A stretch of 64,000 nt of DNA from positions 1 to 64,000 of the forward strand of contig JABITN010000093.1 of NCBI GenBank assembly GCA_018700525.1, read 5' to 3'. Position 1 is the stretch's first letter; every line of letters begins with the position of its first letter. Source of the stretch: Opitutales bacterium. GTDB taxonomy: Bacteria; Verrucomicrobiota; Verrucomicrobiia; Opitutales; Opitutaceae. Below, in pieces: positions 40,203 through 50,570 of this stretch. Below the pieces are notes generated by a model that saw only the letters and a program-made list of their open reading frames with translations, was not told where the DNA came from and searched no databases. The position numbers and the translations under genes are program-made.

Positions 40203-41123
40203 ATGGATAGCTTCCATTCCGAAGAAACCTACACTCTAGACGATCTCTCCCACTGGCAACGCACTGGCACCAGCCTCGCCGTACTCGGTTATCCAGTACG
40301 TCACTCCATCAGCCCGGCTATGCACAACGCCGCTTTGGAGGAACTCGTTCGAGACCAACCTCAATACGTAGACTGGAAGTATTTCCGATTCGAGGTCAAA
40401 CCCGAGCAACTCTTAGATACGCTTCCCCTTTTCCATAAAAAAGGATTCTTTGGACTTAACTTAACCGTGCCGCACAAAGAGATAGCCTTACCCGCTTTGC
40501 CGCGCGTCGATCCCGCCGCAAAAGAGATCGGGGCAGTCAACACCTTGAAGCGCACGGAAACCGGCTACACTGGCTTTAACACCGACGGCTTTGGACTAGA
40601 AACAGGCATTCGCCTAGAGCTCGGACGCGAACTCGCCGACAGCGACGTCATAATTCTAGGAGCTGGCGGAGCTGGTCGAGCTGCGGCCGCACAAGCCCTA
40701 CGCAGCGCCTGTCGCTCGCTCACCATCGTCAACCGAAACCCCGAAAGGCTGGCTAACCTCATCGAAGCCATAAACCCCATCGCCCAGGAACGAAAAATTC
40801 CGCTGCTCGGGAAAGCCCCAAATGATCCATCGCTCGAAATTCCCCAGGGCTCCTTGCTGGTCAACGCCACTTCACTCGGACTAAAACCGGACGACCCGCT
40901 TCCAATCCCCGCAAACGCACTCCCTGAATCGCTGGCGCTGTACGACATGATCTACAATCCGCCATGCACGAAACTAATGCAGAAGATTCAATCCCTCGAT
41001 GGCCAGACTGCCAACGGACTTTCGATGCTCGTCTACCAGGGCGTCCGAGCCCTAGAGATTTGGACGGACCAAACCATCAATCCTGCCACAATGGACCGCG
41101 CCGCAAGAAGCGCGATAGCCTAA
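40203..41123 (+). CDS. aroE: Shikimate dehydrogenase
   Basis: LGYPVRHSISPAMHNAAL, GLNLTVPHKE, GAVNTLKRTETGYTGFNTDGFG, ILGAGGAGRAAA. Confidence 0.95.
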   Translation: MDSFHSEETYTLDDLSHWQRTGTSLAVLGYPVRHSISPAMHNAALEELVRDQPQYVDWKYFRFEVKPEQLLDTLPLFHKKGFFGLNLTVPHKEIALPALPRVDPAAKEIGAVNTLKRTETGYTGFNTDGFGLETGIRLELGRELADSDVIILGAGGAGRAAAAQALRSACRSLTIVNRNPERLANLIEAINPIAQERKIPLLGKAPNDPSLEIPQGSLLVNATSLGLKPDDPLPIPANALPESLALYDMIYNPPCTKLMQKIQSLDGQTANGLSMLVYQGVRALEIWTDQTINPATMDRAARSAIA

Positions 41124-41136
41124 CTCCCGTTACGCC

Positions 41137-42048
41137 ATGCTCTCCGACTTCAAAGCCATCGATCAGGAATTCCCCGCTTTTTTCGCGTCCATGATATTCA
41201 TTTTCGGAGCGATCGTCGGAAGTTTCCTAAACGTATGCATCTATCGGATACCTGACAAAAAATCTATCGTTCATCCCGGATCCACTTGTGCTTGCGGAAA
41301 ACCAATCAGCTGGTACGACAACATCCCAATCTTCAGCTGGTTCATTCTCCGAGGCAAAGCGCGCTGCTGCAATGCTCCCTATAGCTTTCGCTATCCATTT
41401 ATCGAGTCCCTAACCGCAGGACTCTTTCTCGCCGCGTGGCTTCAACACCCGCACGCCAAAGCCGCTTGCTTGCTTCTGTTTATTTCACTGATGATCTGCG
41501 CCACTTTCATCGACTTCGACCACATGGAAATTCCGGATAGATTTTCCTACGGAGCAGCGCTTTTCGGCACGATCCTTTCTGTAGCCGTTCCTTCCTTACA
41601 CGGATTTCAAGATCTCCCCCCAATAATCACCCCGATTAAAGGTTTCTTCGAAGCCATCATTGGTATTATGATCGGCTCCGGGCTCATCCTTTGGATCGCG
41701 CTCGCATCCGAAGCGATTCTCAGAAAAGAAGCCATGGGGTTCGGCGACGTAAAACTCCTCGGCGGAATCGGAGCGTTCGCCGGCTGGCAAGGTGCTGTGT
41801 TCGCCCTATTCGGAGGTGCCGTCATCGGTACCATCGGACTCGGATTATGGCTCATGATCAAAGCCATCGTCCCAAGTCTTCGAAAAAAGACCGTCGACAA
41901 CAGCGAGAAGAACGGTGGTGGACTTGTCGGCAAGCAAATGCCCTTTGGGCCTATGCTCGCCGCAGGCGCGTTGCTCTACCTGCTTCTCCTTGAAAAAGAA
42001 GTCGACCAGTATTTCGCCATAGCCATCGACCTCGTTCAGCAGCAATAG
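41137..42048 (+). CDS. pilD: Prepilin peptidase (A24 family)
   Basis: GAIVGSFLNVCIYRIPDKKSIVHPGSTCACGKPISWYDNIPIFSW; MGFGDVKLLGGIGAFAGWQG. Confidence 0.93.
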   Translation: MLSDFKAIDQEFPAFFASMIFIFGAIVGSFLNVCIYRIPDKKSIVHPGSTCACGKPISWYDNIPIFSWFILRGKARCCNAPYSFRYPFIESLTAGLFLAAWLQHPHAKAACLLLFISLMICATFIDFDHMEIPDRFSYGAALFGTILSVAVPSLHGFQDLPPIITPIKGFFEAIIGIMIGSGLILWIALASEAILRKEAMGFGDVKLLGGIGAFAGWQGAVFALFGGAVIGTIGLGLWLMIKAIVPSLRKKTVDNSEKNGGGLVGKQMPFGPMLAAGALLYLLLLEKEVDQYFAIAIDLVQQQ

Positions 42049-42226
42049 AGATCCCAGACCAAGCAAGGACGTTCCCGATGATAGGAAGCACTTGTTATCG
42101 ACCCCTACTTGTCCGGACCCGATCCGTTTAGGGTCATTTAAATTAATCGAAAATCGATCTGCCTGTAATTATTAGGTTGCGGGCCCAAACCCCATCGCCA
42201 GTTCCATTTTCGGAATAGAAAGAACA

Positions 42227-42552
42227 TTAAATCACATCGTAATCCCAAAGCTTGCGGATAGGTCTCGAGATGGTTGCGACGACGTCTTTTTAGCCAACGA
42301 ATTCTTCCTTCTTCGGGTTGCATTTGACTTTCCGAGCCAATCGAACGGCGGATACTCCAAGGTGACAAATGGTTGCGGACTTGTGGCCGATTTCCGCATC
42401 ACAGATCGTTTTTCTGCGAGAGCGAACGGATTCGACGAAATTAGTCATGTGATTATTGCTCTTGTAGAATCGCTCCACGTTTGAGGGGAGCTGCGTCCCC
42501 AAAATATCAGGATCGCTCGCTTCGATGGCTCCGTGCTGAAGCAGAATGTGAA
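42227..42552 (-). pseudogene. Gfo/Idh/MocA oxidoreductase C-terminal fragment
   Basis: IEASDPDILGTQLPSNVERFYKSNNHMTNFVESVRSRRKTICDAEIGHKSATICHLGVSAVRLARKVKCNPKKEEFVG*KDVVATISRPIRKLWDYDVI*; 5' truncated with an in-frame TAA. Confidence 0.75.
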
Positions 42553-42554
42553 GT

Positions 42555-42574
42555 GGACCCCGAAAACTGGACAG
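42555..42574. mobile_element. IS-end-like sequence (GGACCCCGAAAACTGGACAG)
   Basis: Resembles terminal inverted repeats of IS3-family elements; abuts the truncated Gfo/Idh fragment; no intact transposase seen. Confidence 0.35.
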
Positions 42575-42813
42575 GTGGCTTAGTTGGATAGATATTATTC
42601 GATATTCGGCCGCTTGTTTCATCGTTCGCGGATATTCGATTTTCTCGACCCGTTTATTTCCGCAGATATGCAACAGCCTTTAAAAGACAATACAGACAGA
42701 CCAAGTCTTTCGCCCCCACCAAACCGAAGCCTCTTGACGAGCTCAGGGCTTACGACAGTCCCCAGGATGATAGACCAAAAATGAAATAAACCTCTACCAC
42801 TAATCCCCGAAAG

Positions 42814-43983
42814 CTACAAGGACGCCAACTCGAGCACACGGGCTCCATCCGCTATACGGCATCGAATAACCTGCGGCGATTCGCCAAAATAGCCGCGATA
42901 AGCTGACGCCACAGACTCCGCATACGTCTCGGTAAAAGCTTCGCCTGCCAAGGCCATAGCAGCACCACCGAAACCACCACCCGTCAATCGAGCGCCGACG
43001 ACATCAGGCATAGACTCCAAAATCCTAACAAGATAGTCGAGTTCCTCCACGCTATTCTCAAACAAATCGCGCGAACTTGCGTGCGATTCGGAAAGCAACT
43101 TGCCCACCCCAATCGGCTTGCCTTCCGCCAGCAAAGCTTGAACGCGCTTAACTCGATCGATCTCATAGATCACATGCTCTGCTCGCTTTGAAATAACCGT
43201 ATCTAAAATCTCCTTATTGGATTCGAATTCTTCCGTAGTAACATCCGCTAAGTACTCGATATCCAACCCCGTTGACTTTAACTGCTCGACCGCTTGCCGA
43301 CATTCATCATGGCGCTGCGAATACATGGACTCAACCAAGGAATGCTTCTTATGCGTATTGAATATCCATATACTGAAATCGTCACCTAGAGGTATCGTCG
43401 AAAATTTCAATTCTCGACAATCGATATGCACAAGGTGCCCCGCCTTACCGCAAGCCGAAACCCCCTGATCCAAAATCCCGCAAGGCACACCAACGAATTC
43501 ATTTTCCGCTTCGCGCCCCACTGCTGCTAGCTCATCCGAACCGATAGCCAATCCATACGCTTCGCTAAACGCTTTGCCTGTCGCTAGCTCCAGTGCAGCG
43601 CTGCTGCTCAAGCCCGCCCCAGAAGGCACGTCCGACTCAACCGACATTTCGAATCCACCGCTAGGCTTCAATCCGCGCTGTATCAAAGCATTGTATACGC
43701 CAAGAGGATAATTCAGCCATGAGGCTTCACCTCGCTGCCGCTGGCTTGAATCCGAAATCTCGAACACCGAAGATCCCGCGCTCGAAAATCTAAATACCGA
43801 TTCATCGACTCTTCTCAAGGCCACCAAAACCCCTCGGTCGATAGCCGCGCCGATCACCGGACCTTGATTGTAGTCCGTGTGATTTCCGATCACCTCCACG
43901 CGCCCAGGAGCCGCAGCTATAACAACAGGATCTGCCTGATAATTGCTTTTAAAGCGTTCCTTTAAGCATTTAATCATACTCAT
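42814..43983 (-). CDS. galK: Galactokinase
   Basis: APGRVEVIGNHTDYNQGPVIGAAID; SSAALELATGKAF; RLTGGGFGGAAMAL. Confidence 0.92.
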   Translation of the reverse strand: MSMIKCLKERFKSNYQADPVVIAAAPGRVEVIGNHTDYNQGPVIGAAIDRGVLVALRRVDESVFRFSSAGSSVFEISDSSQRQRGEASWLNYPLGVYNALIQRGLKPSGGFEMSVESDVPSGAGLSSSAALELATGKAFSEAYGLAIGSDELAAVGREAENEFVGVPCGILDQGVSACGKAGHLVHIDCRELKFSTIPLGDDFSIWIFNTHKKHSLVESMYSQRHDECRQAVEQLKSTGLDIEYLADVTTEEFESNKEILDTVISKRAEHVIYEIDRVKRVQALLAEGKPIGVGKLLSESHASSRDLFENSVEELDYLVRILESMPDVVGARLTGGGFGGAAMALAGEAFTETYAESVASAYRGYFGESPQVIRCRIADGARVLELASL

Positions 43984-44005
43984 CGACGAATCTTAAAAAC
44001 GAAAA

Positions 44006-44028
44006 TCCCACAGCCGTAAAGCTGCGGG
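44006..44028 (-). terminator. Terminator between the HU gene and galK
   Basis: TCCCGCAGC-N5-GCTGTGGGA then TTTTCGTTTTT on the minus strand (one G-U). Confidence 0.75.
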
Positions 44029-44056
44029 ATCAGAATTATTAATCTCTAAAGAAATT

Positions 44057-44371
44057 CTAGAGCTGGTCCTTAAGACCTGCACCAACCTTGAACTTCACAG
44101 CTTTGCTGGCCTTGATCTTCAATGGAGCTTTAGTGAGTGGGTTGATACCAGAGCGAGCGTTGCGGCGTGTAACTGAGAACGTACCGAATCCAACGAGTTG
44201 AACCGCGACAGCTGGCTTTGCTTCTTTATCGCTGACCTTAACAGCCTTGCCTGCTTTTTTCACAGCGGTCTTGATTGAGCCCAAAACGGCACTCAATGCT
44301 TTTTCTGCATCCGCTTTAGAAGCGTCGCCAAGGTTCTTCTGAATTTCTGCTACAAGTTCTGCTTTAGTCAT
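44057..44371 (-). CDS. HU-family DNA-binding protein
   Basis: MTKAELVAEIQKNLGDASKADAEKALSAVLGSI...GFGTFSVTRRNARSGINPLT. Confidence 0.93.
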   Translation of the reverse strand: MTKAELVAEIQKNLGDASKADAEKALSAVLGSIKTAVKKAGKAVKVSDKEAKPAVAVQLVGFGTFSVTRRNARSGINPLTKAPLKIKASKAVKFKVGAGLKDQL

Positions 44372-44475
44372 ATGTTTGGATCGTAATTAATTAGAGGTTG
44401 AAATCATTTCCTTTTGAAAACCTCTTGAGTCGAAGGACCTTAAACAACTGCGTCAAACGAAATGTACGCATTCCC

Positions 44476-44727
44476 TTAAAAATCGTCCTGGTCGCCGCAT
44501 TTAGGGGACTTTTGGCCCTCAAACCCCGGCGGAGTCGTGCCTTGCCGACCTGCCACGACTAGTTCTAACAAACCCTTCATCGCTTCAACGCGATTCATGC
44601 CACGCTCTTCGACCAACTGATCCGCCCGCTTTATAAGCTGCCCCGCCATTCGTTTCGCCTGATTCTCGGGCGACCCCCATTTTCGGCACAACGCTACTAA
44701 TTGAAAAAATTCCTCTTCAGACTTCAT
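44476..44727 (-). CDS. Hypothetical protein
   Basis: 83 aa; 11-bp overlap with the upstream YgfZ gene. Confidence 0.55.
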   Translation of the reverse strand: MKSEEEFFQLVALCRKWGSPENQAKRMAGQLIKRADQLVEERGMNRVEAMKGLLELVVAGRQGTTPPGFEGQKSPKCGDQDDF

Positions 44728-45655
44728 TCGCTCGTGCGGCCTTCATTTGAACTACAGAATGCACAATCACATCCGCTTGACCGTCAATCGAGCAAGCCCC
44801 CCCTGGGCGTGATCTCTTTAACATTGCCGACCCCACCAAGCCCCCACTACCCGAAAGAACTCGGCGCAATTCGCCAACACGTTTCCCATCGCTGTCCAAC
44901 AATTTCCAAGGACTCTCGCCCTCCGGATTACGCGAAACGGATACGCATTCAAGTTCCCGCCGAGCTTGCCCCATAGATTTCAACCTAGCCATCACCTCTT
45001 GCCCGATATAACAACCTTTTCGATACGAAACCGCACTATCGCCTAACCCAACCTCTTGAGGTAAATCAGATTCTAGAATATCTCGGCATAACTCGAAAAA
45101 CCGCGATTTCAATGCGATTAATCCAATTGTATTTGTATCCAATATACGAACACTAAAATTCTCCAAAACGATTTTTAAAGCTTCAGCTAATCCACTACTG
45201 AGCACAACAACCTCGAGATTCCGACTGTCCCCTCTTCGTCCCCAAAATGCAAATACATCTTTACTCGAGCTAAAGCCACCTTCCTTCGGTTCTTCCAATC
45301 CGAACCGATCCAAAACCGCTCCGATCGAATCCCCCCAAAGCGAAACGGACAAACCACCCGATCCAGTCGACCGCGTCTCCACCTCATCCATAATAATCCG
45401 ATTTTCTAGATTTTCCCGCATAACCCCCGTTTCAGTCGAATAGCTTATTGCCAAAAAACGTTGATCCGAGATTTTCAAAACAAAGCTGTCTCCCAAAATT
45501 TTGCCTTTTGAATTCAGCCACAATCCATAAGCGACTTCTTTATCCGAAATTCGAAGCTCTTGAGAGAACTGTCCCTGCAAAAATGTCGCTGAATCCTCGC
45601 CTTCAATAAAAAGAAGGCCATGTGGAGAATAATAATACGCTGCGGAACTTACCAT
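44717..45655 (-). CDS. Folate-binding YgfZ/GcvT-like protein
   Basis: YRKGCYIGQEVMARLKSMGQARRELE (K-G-C-Y-x-G-Q-E motif). Confidence 0.88.
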   Translation of the reverse strand: MVSSAAYYYSPHGLLFIEGEDSATFLQGQFSQELRISDKEVAYGLWLNSKGKILGDSFVLKISDQRFLAISYSTETGVMRENLENRIIMDEVETRSTGSGGLSVSLWGDSIGAVLDRFGLEEPKEGGFSSSKDVFAFWGRRGDSRNLEVVVLSSGLAEALKIVLENFSVRILDTNTIGLIALKSRFFELCRDILESDLPQEVGLGDSAVSYRKGCYIGQEVMARLKSMGQARRELECVSVSRNPEGESPWKLLDSDGKRVGELRRVLSGSGGLVGSAMLKRSRPGGACSIDGQADVIVHSVVQMKAARANEV

Positions 45656-45701
45656 ATATCAATGAGTTGTGAAAAATTGAGATATTTTTTTGATAAATCC
45701 A

Positions 45702-45729
45702 TTGACAGACACCACTCAATTACTATCCC
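45702..45729 (+). promoter_or_regulatory. Candidate sigma-70-type promoter upstream of the DAHP synthase leader
   Basis: TTGACA - 16 bp - TATCCC. Confidence 0.4.
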
Positions 45730-45750
45730 CAACGTCAATCACAAAGACTT

Positions 45751-45831
45751 TCCCGCCTAGCGGGATTTTGGGGTAACTAAGAAAACGAGATGGCGGGTAG
45801 CTTAGGGGTAGGCTACCCGCCTTATTTCTAT
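45751..45831 (+). promoter_or_regulatory. Attenuator-like leader: hairpin TCCCGC-cta-GCGGGA and hairpin GGCGGGTAGC-N10-GCTACCCGCC + TTATTTCTA
   Basis: Two perfect hairpins (45751-45765, 45792-45821). CCCGCC of hairpin 1 can also pair with GGCGGG of hairpin 2. Confidence 0.65.
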
Positions 45832-45876
45832 CTAAATGACAGGCTTTTCTGCATCATTGTGCAAATTCGCAATTGA
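45790..45876 (+). CDS. Putative leader peptide, 28 aa, aromatic-rich
   Basis: ATG GCG GGT AGC TTA GGG GTA GGC TAC CCG CCT TAT TTC TAT ... = MAGSLGVGYPPYFYLNDRLFCIIVQIRN*; no strong Shine-Dalgarno. Confidence 0.3.
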   Translation: MAGSLGVGYPPYFYLNDRLFCIIVQIRN

Positions 45877-45900
45877 AATTCATCGAGCAGTCTTCCAACT

Positions 45901-46971
45901 ATGCGCCCTGTGAAGAAAACCTCCGACATCAACGTCACGCAGACCGTCACGCTTCCCGCGCCTCACGCCCTGATCGACGAAATTCCTAAATCAGAAGCCC
46001 AAGCGGATTTCATAAGTCAGTCACGGCAAGAGATACACCGCATCATATTCGGAAACGACAAGCGCCTGCTTCTGGTAGTAGGCCCCTGCTCTATTCACGA
46101 TATCGACGCCGGCATCGAATACGGCAAACGCCTCGCAGCACTGAGCGAACGGGTTAGCGATCGGATTTGCCTCGTAATGCGAGTCTACTTTGAAAAACCC
46201 CGCACCTCCCTCGGATGGAAAGGCCTTATCATGGACCCCGACCTCGACGGCACCGCCAACATCGATCAAGGCTTGCGGGTCGCCCGTAATTTTCTAAGAG
46301 ACATCATCGACCTCGGCGTGCCAACCGCAACCGAACTTCTCGATCCAATCACTCCGCAATACATTGCAGACCTCGTTTCCTGGGCTGCCATCGGAGCTCG
46401 CACCACCGAATCGCAGACGCATCGTCAGATGGCCTCAGGCCTCTCTATGCCCGTCGGCTTCAAAAACGGGATGGACGGCACCTGCCAAGTCGCGATCAAC
46501 GCGATCAAGGCCGCTAGCGGCGTCCAAACCTTCCTCGGTATCAATCACGACGGTCAAGCGTCAGCCGTCACCACAGCCGGCAACCAAAACTGCCACGTCG
46601 TTCTACGCGGCGGTAGCTCTGGCCCGAACTTCGATACCGACAGCGTCGCCCAAACCGTAGCCGACCTCCAGAACGCTGGTCTAAAGGAAGCAATCATGAT
46701 CGACTGCAGCCACGGCAACAGCAGCAAACAACCCGAGAAACAGCCCGAGGTTCTCGACGCCATCGTCGCTCAGGTCGAAGCCGGTAACGACGCGATCATC
46801 GGCGCCATGATCGAAAGCAATCTTAATAGGGGCAGCCAGAAATTCCCAGCTCCCAAGGAAGACCTCCAGTATGGCGTCTCCATAACCGATGGCTGCATCG
46901 ATTGGAAAGCAACAGAAACCTCCGTCCTCAAAGCCTACGACCGCCTAGCCGCTCGATTCGCGAACACGTAA
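45901..46971 (+). CDS. 3-deoxy-7-phosphoheptulonate (DAHP) synthase
   Basis: LLVVGPCSIHDIDAGIEYGKRLA, VMRVYFEKPRTSLGWKGL, IDCSHGNSSKQPEKQ, YGVSITDGCIDW. Confidence 0.95.
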   Translation: MRPVKKTSDINVTQTVTLPAPHALIDEIPKSEAQADFISQSRQEIHRIIFGNDKRLLLVVGPCSIHDIDAGIEYGKRLAALSERVSDRICLVMRVYFEKPRTSLGWKGLIMDPDLDGTANIDQGLRVARNFLRDIIDLGVPTATELLDPITPQYIADLVSWAAIGARTTESQTHRQMASGLSMPVGFKNGMDGTCQVAINAIKAASGVQTFLGINHDGQASAVTTAGNQNCHVVLRGGSSGPNFDTDSVAQTVADLQNAGLKEAIMIDCSHGNSSKQPEKQPEVLDAIVAQVEAGNDAIIGAMIESNLNRGSQKFPAPKEDLQYGVSITDGCIDWKATETSVLKAYDRLAARFANT

Positions 46972-47100
46972 AACCGAAAGCCGCCGAGTCGGACTACGCA
47001 TTACAGAACTTTTTCCCCTGCATAAGCGGGCGAGTTTCTCAAGATCACCAATGCGTTTTTAGTCGCATTAGATTCCGGCTGCCCTATTTTCTATCACTCT

Positions 47101-48084
47101 ATGAAAGCACCTGTTCATGTCGCAGTCACCGGCGCAGCCGGTCAAATTGGATATTCGCTGCTCGCACGCATCGCGTCGGGTCAGCTTCTCGGACCCGACC
47201 AACCCGTCGTCCTTCGCCTCATCGAGATCGAGCCCGCCATGCAGGCCCTCGAAGGCGTTGTCATGGAATTGCAAGATTGCGCATTTCCATTGCTCAACGA
47301 CATCGTCCCGACTTACGATCTCAACGAAGGCTTCAACAAGGCGAGCTGGGCCCTTCTCGTCGGCAGCGTACCGCGCAAAGCCGGCATGGAGCGTAAAGAT
47401 CTGCTAGGCATCAACGGCAAGATATTTACCAGCCAAAGCAAAGCCATTCAAGACAACGCCGCCTCCGACATTCGGACTCTCGTGGTGGGCAACCCTTGTA
47501 ACACCAATTGCCTCATCGCAATGAACAACGCTCCAGACATCCCCCATGATCGCTGGTTCGCGATGACCCGCCTCGACGAAAACCGCGCCAAAACTCAACT
47601 CGCAATCAAAGCGGGTGTGGAAGTCACCTCCGTCAAAAAGCTAGCGATCTGGGGGAATCACTCCGCTACGATGTATCCAAATTACTTCGACGCGACAATC
47701 GACGGTAAAGCAATCCCAGAGGTCATCACCGACGAAGCATGGTTCAAGAAAGACTTTATTCCTACCGTCCAGCAGCGCGGAGCAGCCATCATCAAGGCTC
47801 GCGGACTTTCATCGGCAGCCTCGGCAGCCAACGCAGCCATAGACACCGTTAAGTCGATCATCACTCCAACCCCCAGCGATGACTACTTCAGCGTCGCCGT
47901 GCATTCGAAAGGCGAATACGGAATCGAGCCAGGACTCATCTATTCCTACCCGATGCAAAGCGACGGCCAAAACCTGAGCATCATCGAAGGCCTAGATGTC
48001 AACGCTTTCAGCCAAGAAAAGATCAAGGCCACAGAAGCCGAACTCAGCGAAGAGAAGAGCATGGTCAGCGACCTGCTTCCATAA
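47101..48084 (+). CDS. mdh: Malate dehydrogenase
   Basis: [71 protein letters not shown]. Confidence 0.95.
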   Translation: MKAPVHVAVTGAAGQIGYSLLARIASGQLLGPDQPVVLRLIEIEPAMQALEGVVMELQDCAFPLLNDIVPTYDLNEGFNKASWALLVGSVPRKAGMERKDLLGINGKIFTSQSKAIQDNAASDIRTLVVGNPCNTNCLIAMNNAPDIPHDRWFAMTRLDENRAKTQLAIKAGVEVTSVKKLAIWGNHSATMYPNYFDATIDGKAIPEVITDEAWFKKDFIPTVQQRGAAIIKARGLSSAASAANAAIDTVKSIITPTPSDDYFSVAVHSKGEYGIEPGLIYSYPMQSDGQNLSIIEGLDVNAFSQEKIKATEAELSEEKSMVSDLLP

Positions 48085-48110
48085 AAACGGAATACCGTTT
48101 ATTCGCCAAA

Positions 48111-48139
48111 GGGAGGACCCATTCGATCCTCTCTTTTTT
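48111..48139 (+). terminator. Terminator after mdh
   Basis: GGGAGGA-N9-TCCTCTC then TTTTTT. Confidence 0.8.
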
Positions 48140-48251
48140 GGACCTGCCTAACGAAAAATCTGGTAGCGGCCTTTCTCCCAACGGCCACAGTTTCTTATGC
48201 TTATCCAGCTGGCCGCTCGGAGATAGGCCGCTACCAGGAAATACAAATCCT

Positions 48252-49634
48252 CTATTCCCCCTTCGCTACGCGAACATCCAACGGTGGCATATCCTTGATA
48301 TGCAAATCGCGCTGCGGATAAGGGAACTCGATATCGTTGCTTTTGAAGAGATCCCAAATACGGATATAGAAAGCACTCCGAATATTTCCCAATCCATCCG
48401 TCGGATCGAGTATCCACGCTCTCAATTCGAAATCGACCGAGTTATCCCCGTACCCAGTCAACCGAACCGCCGCCGGCGGATCCGCCAATATACGCTTGTC
48501 CGCTCCCGCCGCTTCCAAGGCAAGATCCATAGCCTTATGAATATCCGAAGTATAAGAAACGCCAAATGGAATCTTTACCCGTACCTTGTCGTCGCTGAAC
48601 GACCAATTAACCACTTTTTCAGTGATCATCATTTCATTCGGAATCAAATGCTCCGTTCCATCCCGCGTAATCACCGACGTGTAGCGAGCGCCTAGCGTAT
48701 TGATCCAACCGTAGGTTTGATCGACCTCAATCACATCACCCGGCTTGATCGACCTATCCCCCAGCAAAATAACTCCGCTAATTAAATTTGAAATGACTTT
48801 TTGAAAGCCGAACCCCAGGCCCAGGCCAATCGCCCCGCCCATAAACGCGAAGGCCGATAAGTTTACGCCCAGAGAACCGATCACGAACAAGATCGCTCCC
48901 ACCGCGATAAATACCTTCAAAAACTTCGTCGCCAAAACCTGCAAGGCCGGTGAGACGTTCGGCATTCTGCCCACCCGCGAAGTCGAGGTTCTAATCAACC
49001 ATCCCGTCATTGGGATCAATATTGAAATCGCGATGATTCCCTTGAAGAGAGACAAAACAGTCACCTTCGTTTCGCCGGAAGAACCGGATACGGGAAAGAG
49101 CTTCATTCCATCGAGCCCATCTCGAATCACAACCCACACGCCAAGCAGATTAAGCACTAGCACGATCGCGAGTACGAAAAACAAGGTCTTAAAATACACC
49201 TGCTTCTTAATCGCCGCCGGCAAAGCAGCAGAGACCAGCCAAAGCGTCGCAATGCTGGCCACCGCTCGAACCAGGATATAGTTCATTCCTCCCGACACAG
49301 ACGAAGCATCCAAATACATCGAAATAGACCAAAGCAGCACGAACACCAAAATCCGGAAAAAATTATCACTTACCCAATCGACCGTGTCCTCTATCCAATC
49401 ATCCCTTTCCTCGATCGCATCAGTCACCTTTCGAAAAAGCGGGCTCAAACCCATCGCCACAATCCAAGCTATCAAAAATGCCGCCGCAATACCGCCTAAC
49501 TGGATCAAAAGATCCGGTCCCACGAACACCTGACGAAACGACTCCCACCAAGGATTAAGATAGCCACCCCAAATACGAACGAACCAAGAGCCTTCATCAA
49601 CAGCTAGAAACGGAGAGAGAAATACGGACATCAC
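48252..49634 (-). CDS. MscS-type mechanosensitive channel
   Basis: AFAFMGGAIGLGLGFGFQKVISNLISGVILLGDRSIKPGDVIEVDQTYGWINTLGARYTSVITRDGTEHLIPNE. Confidence 0.93.
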   Translation of the reverse strand: MMSVFLSPFLAVDEGSWFVRIWGGYLNPWWESFRQVFVGPDLLIQLGGIAAAFLIAWIVAMGLSPLFRKVTDAIEERDDWIEDTVDWVSDNFFRILVFVLLWSISMYLDASSVSGGMNYILVRAVASIATLWLVSAALPAAIKKQVYFKTLFFVLAIVLVLNLLGVWVVIRDGLDGMKLFPVSGSSGETKVTVLSLFKGIIAISILIPMTGWLIRTSTSRVGRMPNVSPALQVLATKFLKVFIAVGAILFVIGSLGVNLSAFAFMGGAIGLGLGFGFQKVISNLISGVILLGDRSIKPGDVIEVDQTYGWINTLGARYTSVITRDGTEHLIPNEMMITEKVVNWSFSDDKVRVKIPFGVSYTSDIHKAMDLALEAAGADKRILADPPAAVRLTGYGDNSVDFELRAWILDPTDGLGNIRSAFYIRIWDLFKSNDIEFPYPQRDLHIKDMPPLDVRVAKGE

Positions 49635-49815
49635 TCCACACTAGAGAACTCCGATCTATGCTTTCAACCTTGATTTCTACAGAAAAACCACGGATAACCC
49701 CAACCTGTTCTTTGATTTGTCACAAACGATGCTAACGCATCCGACAAATCGACTCCGAATAACGGCAATCAAGGACTTCATCCTTCAGCCCTATTCCTTC
49801 AACCTTAGAATTTAT

Positions 49816-50174
<359 letters not shown>

Positions 50175-50186
50175 TTAACCTTATCA

Positions 50187-50570
50187 CTAACAATAAGTTA
50201 TCGGATTATCGTAGCCTGCCTCTTTAAAAAACCGGCCGAGGGTCAATTTGTCGGTATCAATTATTAGTTCTTTTGTATGGACCAAGGGGCCCCAGGATCC
50301 GCTTGTCCCCTGGCGAAAGGGATACTCCCCTGTCATTAGTCCATAGCGGGATGGCGTACAAACCGCCGAGGGCGAATGCGCGTCGAGGAAGCTACGGCCT
50401 TCCTTCGCTAGTCGATCTATATTAGGTGACTGCACCTTGGTGGCTCCGTAGCAACTCAAGTCGCCATAACCGAGATCATCCACGTAGATTAGCACTACAT
50501 TGGGTTGCTCGGCAGACACAGCCAATGTCGACAGACTCAATAGAAATAAAATAAATTTCTTCATCCTCAT
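50187..50570 (-). pseudogene. S1 sulfatase N-terminal fragment, truncated next to the tmRNA 3' end
   Basis: VLIYVDDLGYGDLSCYGAT...SPSAVCTPSRYGLMTGEYPFR...FFKEAGYDNPITYC*; homology stops about 35 bp from the tmRNA end. Confidence 0.85.
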
